From Candidatus Acidulodesulfobacterium acidiphilum (GTDB taxonomy: Bacteria; SZUA-79; Acidulodesulfobacterales; Acidulodesulfobacteraceae), in the NCBI GenBank assembly GCA_008534395.1, contig SHMQ01000011.1, positions 1-64,000 on the forward strand: a stretch of 64,000 nt of DNA, in the 5' to 3' direction. Position 1 is the stretch's first letter. Each line of letters begins with the position of its first letter. This document shows positions 44,521 through 52,257 of this stretch, in pieces. The position numbers and the translations under genes are program-made. The notes below the pieces were generated by a model, which had not been told where the DNA came from, made no database searches, and was given only the letters and a program-made list of their open reading frames with translations.

Positions 44521-44871
44521 TTATGGTTTCATGCCGTTTTCTTCGTTATTGCCGCCGTTATATTTTTCTAATTTATTAAACATTTTTAGTTTAGAACCGC
44601 TGACCCTTATTTCAAAAATTCTAACGTATAAACCGTGAAGTCCCGCTAAAAATAAAAACAGGTTTAAAACGTATAAAATTACGTCTGCAGGATAAACTTT
44701 AAAAGAATAGGCTATAAATGCATAAAACGAATTTATATAATACTTAAAATTTAAATTCGTAAAATAGAAAAGAGCGAATAATCCGCTAAATACTAAAAAA
44801 GCTATCTCAATAATATCCAGATCTCCTCCCTGCCCTCCTCTTCCGTTTCCGCCGTAACCGTAATTGCCCAT
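44521..44871 (-). CDS. small membrane protein of the type IV secretion locus, unknown
   Basis: 116 residues. A Gly/Tyr-rich N-terminus (about 1-16) is followed by three hydrophobic segments (about 22-42, 45-58, 62-85). Not recognised. It sits between virD4 and virB9 with short gaps (53 and 15 bases), so it is almost certainly part of the same transcript. A role in the inner-membrane complex would be a guess. Confidence 0.6.
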   Translation of the reverse strand: MGNYGYGGNGRGGQGGDLDIIEIAFLVFSGLFALFYFTNLNFKYYINSFYAFIAYSFKVYPADVILYVLNLFLFLAGLHGLYVRIFEIRVSGSKLKMFNKLEKYNGGNNEENGMKP

Positions 44872-44924
44872 AATATATTATCTAACCCCCAACCTTATTA
44901 TTTCAAATTTTAATAATAACAAAA

Positions 44925-46724
44925 CTAATCGAAATAGCTCTTAGTTTTAGGCCTGTATATAGGATGAAGATATACTACGCCGGGTCCTTTTACTTCGCCG
45001 CCGGAATAAACTCTGTAAACGGCCTGATTTAATTTTAAATTTGCAAAACCGTCGGTATCGAAAGACGGCATTTTTTCGTAAGTCTTTGTGGTTCCCTGAG
45101 AAATAGTATTGTCGTCGGACAGCAGTTTTCCTATATAAGGATTAAATACCGCCCTGTCGTCCTGCTCGGTTATATTTTCCGTAATTTTAAGCTTATACTC
45201 CTTATCGCATATTTTAGAAGCTTTTTCTCTCGAATAATCGTCGCTTAACGCAAGCCAAATAGTCGATCTTATATTTCCTATTAAAGAATTTAATTTTTCT
45301 TCGGAGCCGAGTTTCAACTTTAAAGAACTGTAACTCTGGGTTAAAACTATATTAATCGCTTTAGACTGTCTGCATCTTGCGAAAAATTCAGCGTCCGATT
45401 CTATATCGCCGGAAGTCACATAATTCTGATATTCGTCGCATATAAACAAGACCGGTCTTTTAGTATTTACTTTATCGTCTATGACCGATTTGTAAACCCT
45501 GTTGAGAACCGTCCTGAAGTAATCTAGTTTCATCATTATGCCTATAATTTTTCCGGTTAAACCGTATTTTGATTCCGGCATGTTTAATATAACTATTTTT
45601 CCGGAATTAACGACTTCATGAAAGCCCGGAAAATTTAGCTTTTCCTGAGGAGCGCAGAAAGTATCTTTAAAAACAGGCTTTATAAAATCGCTGCATACCC
45701 TTAAAGATTCGCTCTTAATAATGGCTTTTGTCCTTTCGTCGAGACCTGCGTAATCCGCGCCCGAAAAATAAGATACCGCTAATTTAAGTTCGTTTGCGTA
45801 AGTTTCGGTTTTATTCGATTTTATTTTTATTAAATTTTTTGCATAATCTATAATGTTGCCAAGTTTATTTTCGTCGGACAATATTTCGTAAATATCGCTT
45901 AAGGTAGCGTAATCCATGCAAAGCCGTATTATATCTATGGAATTCGCCAAAAGATTTATGGATTTATCTTTCCAGAAACTGTCCTGTCTTCCGTCGTTTG
46001 AATTCATATTTTCTAAAACGGAATATAATCTTTCTGCAATAATTTTGGCATCTAGATGCGGATAATGTATGGGATTAAAATAGTAACCGGACCCGGGTTC
46101 GATTATAACTATATCTTCTGTTCTTTCATTTCGTTTTAGTATGGAAACCGCCTCTTTCCAAAAATCGCCTTTAACGTCTAGTATAAGCCCGCCTATCTTT
46201 TCTTCCGGCGACTTGTTTTTATATTTAGCCAACTGGTCTAAAAAAGGGTATGCGCATGCGGTTGTTTTTCCGGTGCCCGTAGAGCCAAATACTAATATTC
46301 CTGTATATAGACCCTTTGCGTCTATTGTAAGCCAATCCGGTTTTTCTTTTCTGTTTCCGTTTTTTTCGTGAATTTCTCCGACTACCAACTGAAGTTCCGG
46401 GCTTTCCGGCCATATCATAGCGCCTGTATTTTTTGATTTTTTGCCCGTTAGTTTATTTTTATTTTTTTTATCGTCGTCGGGTTTTAAATATAAATATTTG
46501 TTGAAAATTATATTAGTCAAAGTGTATGAAGACGCAAACCATGTAGTTAAAGGAATAAAAATAAACGCAAGCTTTACTCCTTTAAAATAAGCAAAATAGT
46601 TAGATATTTTTTCATCGAAGAAAAATCCTGATACAAGAAACAGATAAACTAATTCTATTGCGAAAATTCCGCCCGAAACCGATAATTTAACGATAAAAGC
46701 GCCGTTTTTTTCGCCGTTTTTCAT
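44925..46724 (-). CDS. VirD4/TraG-type type IV coupling protein
   Basis: About 599 residues from the ATG at 46724 (MKNGEKNG), which has GGGAG nine bases upstream and overlaps the previous stop as ATGA. A longer reading to 46781 lies inside the upstream gene. Two N-terminal membrane segments (to about 75) precede the ATPase: Walker A FGSTGTGKTTAC (about 150), LILDVKGDFW, and Walker B FICDEYQNYV (about 430), then VLTQSYSSLK. Coupling proteins bring DNA-protein or protein substrates to the channel. No relaxase is encoded nearby, so its substrate is unknown. Confidence 0.88.
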   Translation of the reverse strand: MKNGEKNGAFIVKLSVSGGIFAIELVYLFLVSGFFFDEKISNYFAYFKGVKLAFIFIPLTTWFASSYTLTNIIFNKYLYLKPDDDKKNKNKLTGKKSKNTGAMIWPESPELQLVVGEIHEKNGNRKEKPDWLTIDAKGLYTGILVFGSTGTGKTTACAYPFLDQLAKYKNKSPEEKIGGLILDVKGDFWKEAVSILKRNERTEDIVIIEPGSGYYFNPIHYPHLDAKIIAERLYSVLENMNSNDGRQDSFWKDKSINLLANSIDIIRLCMDYATLSDIYEILSDENKLGNIIDYAKNLIKIKSNKTETYANELKLAVSYFSGADYAGLDERTKAIIKSESLRVCSDFIKPVFKDTFCAPQEKLNFPGFHEVVNSGKIVILNMPESKYGLTGKIIGIMMKLDYFRTVLNRVYKSVIDDKVNTKRPVLFICDEYQNYVTSGDIESDAEFFARCRQSKAINIVLTQSYSSLKLKLGSEEKLNSLIGNIRSTIWLALSDDYSREKASKICDKEYKLKITENITEQDDRAVFNPYIGKLLSDDNTISQGTTKTYEKMPSFDTDGFANLKLNQAVYRVYSGGEVKGPGVVYLHPIYRPKTKSYFD

Positions 46725-47641
46725 TTTAAAACTCTCCCTACGACGTTTTTTACCGCCCTTATATCGGAATAATATGTCCATAAAGAAGGTTCGAGCATTT
46801 TTAAGTCTTCAGCCGCAACATTAGACCTTTTATTTAAAACCGCGGCCGTTTTTAAAATTTTAACCGTTTCGCGCCATCTTCTGTCGGAAACTATCACCTG
46901 CTTATTTTTTAATTCTTCCCTGATTAAATACATTTTATTTAAAATTTCGTCGCTAATTTCTATGTTTTCCGCCGTTTTATTTAGGATATTTATATCTTCC
47001 CTTTGCAAAAAAACTTCTTCTCCGTATTTAGAAATTTCACATTTTTCAATATCTCCGTCTTTAAGTCCGAGTAATTTTTTAAAATTTTCTTCGCTTCTGA
47101 CGGGCAGAATTTCCATTCTGAATAAAAATCTGTCGTAAAGAGGCAAAAGATTTGAATCGGAAGACTTGTCCGTCCTCTCGTTAGACGACGCAAAAAGACT
47201 TATTAGCGGAATTTTCACGGGTTCGGAGTTTCCGTTATAAAATATTCTTTCATTCATTATCGATAACAATGAGTTTAACGTGGAATGATGACCTTTAAAA
47301 AATTCGTCTATCAAAGCAATATCGCAATTGTCGATGCCGATTTTATTTTTATTCCGGCTGCGGCTATCGCCTGTTCCTCCGCAAGAAAGAAGTTCCTCTA
47401 TTTTAGTTGCAGGCGTCATTTGAAAATCAAAAAATTTTAAACCTTTTATCCTGCAGGCAAGCGCTTTTAAAACAGCCGTTTTTGCGAGTCCGGGGCCGCC
47501 TATTAAAATTGAATGTTTTCCTGAAATAACGGATAAAACTATCATATCTACGGCATTTTTTCTTTCCAGAAAATTTACGTTTAAACCGTCTTTTATAGCG
47601 TTGATTTTATCTGCTATCGTATATGCATTATTATCGTTCAT
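46721..47641 (-). CDS. MoxR/RavA-type AAA+ ATPase inside the type IV secretion locus
   Basis: 306 residues. Walker A IGGPGLAKTAVLKAL (about 42-56), Walker B IALIDEFFKG (about 107), sensor 1 LFASSNERTD, arginine finger region LYDRFLFRME and sensor 2 VSDRRWRETV all follow the MoxR/RavA pattern. These ATPases act as chaperones, usually with a von Willebrand A partner; none is adjacent here. It lies between virB10 and virD4, overlapping virD4 by 4 bases. Type IV systems normally use VirB11 as their AAA-like traffic ATPase, and no VirB11 is found in the window. Confidence 0.88.
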   Translation of the reverse strand: MNDNNAYTIADKINAIKDGLNVNFLERKNAVDMIVLSVISGKHSILIGGPGLAKTAVLKALACRIKGLKFFDFQMTPATKIEELLSCGGTGDSRSRNKNKIGIDNCDIALIDEFFKGHHSTLNSLLSIMNERIFYNGNSEPVKIPLISLFASSNERTDKSSDSNLLPLYDRFLFRMEILPVRSEENFKKLLGLKDGDIEKCEISKYGEEVFLQREDINILNKTAENIEISDEILNKMYLIREELKNKQVIVSDRRWRETVKILKTAAVLNKRSNVAAEDLKMLEPSLWTYYSDIRAVKNVVGRVLK

Positions 47642-47664
47642 AATTTTATTTTGCGTTCAAGCCG

Positions 47665-48996
47665 TTAAATCCCGTTCATATATAAAGGTCTTAAAAAAAT
47701 TATCTTAATAGGAGTACCCGCCGGCAAAGTAATACTAATGTTTTGATTGGACTGCGCATAACCGTTAAGTCCGTTTTCTGCGTCGTTAAGTTCGTTCTGC
47801 GCTATATTTTGCCGAACCTGATCCTGAAAAGTATATGGATTAGAGGAGTTAACGCTCGACCCGCCTCCTACGAAAATAGACGCCGCGCCGACTATGCCCT
47901 GCGCTATAGAAGTTAATATATTTCCGGTATAATGATTATGGACGTCGCCTTTTACGCCGCCTGAACCGTCGGGCATCATCGCTATTGCGTCTATGGTTAA
48001 AGATTTTCCGGAACGCTCTATAATCTTATTAAAATTTATGTTCAGTCTGTTTAAAGAATGTTTTACGCTTACCGTTCCAAAAAATTCGGCTCCTTTTTCG
48101 AAAACACGTTTGCCGCCGCGGTAATAACCTGAAACCGATACGGCTATTACGGGAACGGACGTATTATACGAAAAAATTTTATATTTCGTGTAGGCGTTTA
48201 TTACTGCGCCTTGCGGGACGGCTATTTCCGAATAAGCTGTTTTCTGCGGAAAACCGGCGTTTTTTCGCGGGCCTTTGACGATTTTTAAACCTCTTTCTTT
48301 ATCTAAAATATATTTTCCGTAGCTTGCTTTTATAAAAACTACGGTTTTTTTAGTTATCTGAGCCGCCGAACCGCTTCGAGAGTTCGAGTAGCGTCCGCCG
48401 TATCCGTTACCGTTACCTCCGTCCGAATTAAATTTTATCCTGCGGTTCAAATTATCCGCTTCTTTTTTAAATTTAACGTTAAATTTTTTTCTTCCTATCT
48501 CGTTCGACTTGGAACTTAAACGATTTTTTTCTACGGAATTATTTTTACCGCTTTCGTTAAAAACCGCAGGAGAAAACATTTTTTTATCGTTTATAACGGT
48601 ATTGTTCTTCACGACTTTTTTCACGACTTTTTCCGGTTTTCCGCTTAATATAATATACTTTATAAAAAGCAAGACGGCAATTAATATAACTAAAATTATC
48701 AGCGGCAATTTAAAATAGCGTAAAAAATCTTTTCCCGATAATTTTTTTGGGACCGCAGGGTTTGAATTATAAATATCTTTGCCGTCGTCGGCTCCGTCGT
48801 CATATATAGCGTCGACCGTTTCATTTTTGTCTTCGCTTTCATTTCCGCTTCCGCTTCCGCTTTTACTTTTTCTTTTACTTTCGTTAAAATCAACGTAATT
48901 ATAGCTATCGCTACCGTTATCGTTATTGTTATAACTGTCGCCGTTCTCTAATTCTTCTTCTTTGATTACGTTAGAATCGTTCAAATTTTTAAACAT
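47665..48996 (-). CDS. VirB10/TrbI-family core-complex protein
   Basis: 443 residues. A disordered, acid/Ser/Asn-rich cytoplasmic N-terminus (1-95), a single membrane segment (about 100-122) and a low-complexity periplasmic linker lead to the VirB10 C-terminal domain: AVPQGAVINAYTKYKI (about 240), FGTVSVKHSLNRLNI, IDAIAMMPDGSGGVKG and a closing SITLPAGTPIKIIFLRPL. VirB10 spans both membranes and gates the channel. The start (49 bases of overlap-free spacing, 3 bases from virB8) has GGAG upstream. Confidence 0.85.
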   Translation of the reverse strand: MFKNLNDSNVIKEEELENGDSYNNNDNGSDSYNYVDFNESKRKSKSGSGSGNESEDKNETVDAIYDDGADDGKDIYNSNPAVPKKLSGKDFLRYFKLPLIILVILIAVLLFIKYIILSGKPEKVVKKVVKNNTVINDKKMFSPAVFNESGKNNSVEKNRLSSKSNEIGRKKFNVKFKKEADNLNRRIKFNSDGGNGNGYGGRYSNSRSGSAAQITKKTVVFIKASYGKYILDKERGLKIVKGPRKNAGFPQKTAYSEIAVPQGAVINAYTKYKIFSYNTSVPVIAVSVSGYYRGGKRVFEKGAEFFGTVSVKHSLNRLNINFNKIIERSGKSLTIDAIAMMPDGSGGVKGDVHNHYTGNILTSIAQGIVGAASIFVGGGSSVNSSNPYTFQDQVRQNIAQNELNDAENGLNGYAQSNQNISITLPAGTPIKIIFLRPLYMNGI

Positions 48997-48999
48997 CCT

Positions 49000-49662
49000 T
49001 TAAGCTCCTCCAAGTTTTAAACTGCTGAAATAGACTATTTCCAAACCGAAAGGATACTGAACGCTTCTTTTGATTCTTTTAAGAATCAATTTGTCTTCGT
49101 AGGCCGCCGCATTCTTCGCGGAAGTATCGGTATTAGATATTACGGTTCGTATGACGTAAAGTTTTAATTCGTCGTGATTGACGGTCTGCTTAATTAACTT
49201 TATTTTTTTAAATTTTATTTTTGAAGTAATATCGGCTTTTTCCATTTTTTGAATAAACCTGCTTCTTATTATAGCCCTGAGCGTTTTTTTGCCGTATGTT
49301 TCCGACATTTTATTTAATGCGCGGGAAAGTTCCGTTTTTATCATTATCGAATTAAATCCGGTAAATTCCCTTACGAAACTTTTTGAAAAATATACTATTT
49401 CGCCCATTCCCGTTTTATTATTAAAGGGCAGATTTCTCAATACCTTTGCGTTTCCAGCCGAATTAACCCTTATTACTACCGGAATCCTGTTTGCTTTATA
49501 AGTATAAAAAGCAGTCAATAAAGACGTCGAAGTAATTAAAGACATTAAGACTATTATTATTTTTAGGGTCGTATTCTGGGCTTCCAAATCGCCCCATATT
49601 TCGTAAAACAATCTGCCGTTTCTTTTTTTATAATCGTTTTTATAATTAAACAGATTAGACAT
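49000..49662 (-). CDS. VirB8/TrbF-family inner-membrane protein
   Basis: 220 residues. A short cytoplasmic N-terminus (FYEIWGDLEAQN), one membrane segment (about 33-53) and a periplasmic NTF2-like domain (about 60-215) fit VirB8/TrbF. RIPVVIRVNSAGNAKVL is the usual stretch after the membrane segment. VirB8 nucleates the inner-membrane complex. It directly precedes virB10 with a 3-base gap. Confidence 0.78.
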   Translation of the reverse strand: MSNLFNYKNDYKKRNGRLFYEIWGDLEAQNTTLKIIIVLMSLITSTSLLTAFYTYKANRIPVVIRVNSAGNAKVLRNLPFNNKTGMGEIVYFSKSFVREFTGFNSIMIKTELSRALNKMSETYGKKTLRAIIRSRFIQKMEKADITSKIKFKKIKLIKQTVNHDELKLYVIRTVISNTDTSAKNAAAYEDKLILKRIKRSVQYPFGLEIVYFSSLKLGGA

Positions 49663-49731
49663 ATAGTATTTACCCTAATTTTTTATCTTTATAGTTTTTA
49701 CTATTTATTTTTTATAACTTTTTTAATAATA

Positions 49732-50952
49732 TTATGAAACGGCGGCAATTCCTGCAGAAACGACTTTTGATTTTACGTTTTTAATTTTTTCATGCGCTTC
49801 GCCGCTTATACCTTCAAATAATTTTGCTACTAAAAAAGGAACCGAAACGTTTATTGCTATCATTACGATAAAAACTGTTATAACTTCCGCAAAAGTAAAC
49901 AATCCTATAATATTGCCTATTCCGCTTCCCGTAGAAGGCATATTTGCAGATTCCATTTTGCTTAATATAGTAAAAAAAATAAGCTGTTCGAGAGCGACCA
50001 TAACCCCCCAGAACGATATTTCTACAAACATTTTAAACCATTTACCGAATATTCCTCTCATATAAGGTATAGTTTCAAAACCGAGTATTATAGGACACAT
50101 CGAAAATAAAAGCCCTAAAAATACAAGCTGAATTAACGCCATAAAAAGCTGTATCGCAAGATAAATTATATTAAACAAAAACCAAATTATGCCCATAAGA
50201 ACCGCTCCCGTTATCGCATGCATAGCGCCGGCAAGCCAGGAAACGGGATTTAAATTCCAGCCGCTTTTTACGGATGCGGTGCCGTTAGAAGAAACGGTAG
50301 GTATCGAAACGGAATGAAGACTGCCCGAAATAGAAGACACTATCTGCGAAACAGACTGACCTATCCCCAATATGTTTTGCTTTATCAGATAAAGCTGAAT
50401 TTTATCGGCTAAAGTCAATATAAGCTGGGCAAAATTAGACTGCCCAGTCTGCTTCCATGAAAGAAAGCCTATAGCTATCAAAGCCGTCCTTAAAAATAAT
50501 CCGTAATAATTAAAAACGGCTCCCGTTAATTCTGCGCGGTATCCTTCAAAAAAAGAAAGGACTATTCCAAGCGCAAATAAAAAATAGAAAATATATGTAA
50601 CGAAAGTACTCAGTTCGGAGTCGTTATTTAATGCCGAAGGAATAGAATCGATAGAAAGCATGCTTAAATCTTCGCCGTTTTTAAGTTTTGAAATAGAAAG
50701 GGCGGATTGACTCACCGCCGTATCGTTTGATTTTGCCCCTCCCTTTTTAGAAGAAGCGGCTGAGGCGGGAGGGTTGGACGCATAACATTTTTTTGCGTTA
50801 AAAATAGAGGAAACAGACCAAAAAATTAAAAATATAGATAAAATTGCCGACAAAAATGCAACAAGGGTTATAAAAAAATTATAGCGCAAATTATGCTTTA
50901 AACCTGTATATATTTTCATTTTCATATTTTTTAGTTCCATTTTTTTAAACAT
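49732..50952 (-). CDS. VirB6/TrbL-type polytopic inner-membrane protein
   Basis: 406 residues. A hydrophobic N-terminus (about 25-50), a Ser/Ala/Lys low-complexity loop and then at least five more membrane segments (about 112-132, 145-165, 245-300, 315-335, 355-385) are visible. Repeated VSSISGS- and Gly/Ser-rich loops are typical of TrbL/VirB6. It would form the inner-membrane part of the substrate path. Several Met codons near the N-terminus leave the exact start open. Confidence 0.75.
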   Translation of the reverse strand: MFKKMELKNMKMKIYTGLKHNLRYNFFITLVAFLSAILSIFLIFWSVSSIFNAKKCYASNPPASAASSKKGGAKSNDTAVSQSALSISKLKNGEDLSMLSIDSIPSALNNDSELSTFVTYIFYFLFALGIVLSFFEGYRAELTGAVFNYYGLFLRTALIAIGFLSWKQTGQSNFAQLILTLADKIQLYLIKQNILGIGQSVSQIVSSISGSLHSVSIPTVSSNGTASVKSGWNLNPVSWLAGAMHAITGAVLMGIIWFLFNIIYLAIQLFMALIQLVFLGLLFSMCPIILGFETIPYMRGIFGKWFKMFVEISFWGVMVALEQLIFFTILSKMESANMPSTGSGIGNIIGLFTFAEVITVFIVMIAINVSVPFLVAKLFEGISGEAHEKIKNVKSKVVSAGIAAVS

Positions 50953-51027
50953 TTTTTAAAAATATTTGTTTAAATTTTTTCTTAATTACTAAGAATCGGT
51001 TGATAGGTAATAAGTTGAATATAAAAT

Positions 51028-52161
51028 TTACATAGTAGTTTTAGTATAATAATTTAAACCGGGGGTCGGATTTGTTTGCGGCATAATAACCGAACCGATA
51101 TGTTCTTTTTTAATTTCTTCCGCCGATTTGTCTAATTCTATCTGCTTAAGCTGACTTTCCATATATCCTAAATTCTTTAAACTCGATGCGTTTTCTTCAG
51201 CCATAATAGTTAAAATAGAACTTTGATATGCATAATAATTTGAGCTGTTTTTTAATGCCTCTCCGGAAATTTCGTTCATAAATTCTGAGCCTTCCAACTC
51301 CGCCTTGTGAGCTCTTGCCGCGGATAATCCCGCATTATAAAGCCCTGAAGATGCGGTATCGCTTATAAATCCGCCGGCTAAATTGGTGCATCCTCCTACG
51401 GGATTTCCGCTTGAATCAAAAGTATAGCCGACATCAAGCGACGAACAGTTTATATTTTCTGAAGGATCTCCGGAATTTTCCGCCGAATTAAAAATTGCCC
51501 CCTGAGAAAATAAAGCGGAACCGTTTTCGAGATCAGATTTATTTAAAGAACCCGACTGCCCGCCTGCAGAACCTCCCGAAACAAAAACCGACGGATTATA
51601 AGCGTTTTCATCTGAAACCGCCGAAGCAATATTTCCGTATTCGGAAGATTCGTAATTAATGTCCGAATTAATGCCTGATGCCGCATTTTGCAATGAACCG
51701 GTTTGAACGTCGCTTGCCGTTAAATCTTGCGGAATCTGATTAAAAGCCGAGTTAATTTGATTATTCAAATTATTTATATTGTCTACGGCATCTTCAACCG
51801 AATTCGCTAAATGGCTTATTTTATCGAAATTTATTAATATGTTTTGATACTCCTCCTGCATATTAGAAACATCTGCCGTCAGTTTGTCCACGGTAGCCAT
51901 TGCTTCCGAAAGTCCGGGTCCGGGATTAAAAAGAGGTCCTCCACCAGCCCCAGGAGCATAGCCGAGAGTTCCGGCCAATCCCTGCAGCGCCGAAAACGCT
52001 CCGTTTGCGGCAGTTTCTACCGACTGGATCTGTCCCGATATAGCGGTTATATCCGGAATAGGCAGGGGCAAACCGTACGAAACGCCGGTTAAATATGTCG
52101 AAACTGTAAAAATAGCTATAACCGAAGCTATCAGCGGTTTATTTTCAATCAATTTCTTCAT
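51028..52161 (-). CDS. VirB5/TrbJ-like periplasmic protein
   Basis: 377 residues. The start is supported by AAGGAGG five bases upstream. A signal peptide (about 1-30, ending YGLPLP) precedes a helical region with strong coiled-coil character (about 80-140, VDKLTADVSNMQEEYQNIL and VEDAVDNINNLNNQ), a Ser/Gly/Asn-rich middle and a C-terminal helical part (AARAHKAELEGSEFMNEI). Position between virB4 and virB6 and the helical periplasmic design fit VirB5/TrbJ, a minor pilus-tip component. Sequence similarity is low, so the call rests on context. Confidence 0.6.
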   Translation of the reverse strand: MKKLIENKPLIASVIAIFTVSTYLTGVSYGLPLPIPDITAISGQIQSVETAANGAFSALQGLAGTLGYAPGAGGGPLFNPGPGLSEAMATVDKLTADVSNMQEEYQNILINFDKISHLANSVEDAVDNINNLNNQINSAFNQIPQDLTASDVQTGSLQNAASGINSDINYESSEYGNIASAVSDENAYNPSVFVSGGSAGGQSGSLNKSDLENGSALFSQGAIFNSAENSGDPSENINCSSLDVGYTFDSSGNPVGGCTNLAGGFISDTASSGLYNAGLSAARAHKAELEGSEFMNEISGEALKNSSNYYAYQSSILTIMAEENASSLKNLGYMESQLKQIELDKSAEEIKKEHIGSVIMPQTNPTPGLNYYTKTTM

Positions 52162-52257
52162 TTCATCCTCCTTAAATTTTTGAACTGCCGCAATGGCTGC
52201 ATACGCTATATTCCTGAATAATGCCGTATAATAGCTTATTTATCCGGCATATATTGT

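Noticed and set aside
46725-46781. Longer N-terminus for the coupling protein (19 extra residues)
   Set aside because: It would lie entirely inside the end of the MoxR gene, whereas the ATG at 46724 has GGGAG at good spacing and forms a 4-base overlap.
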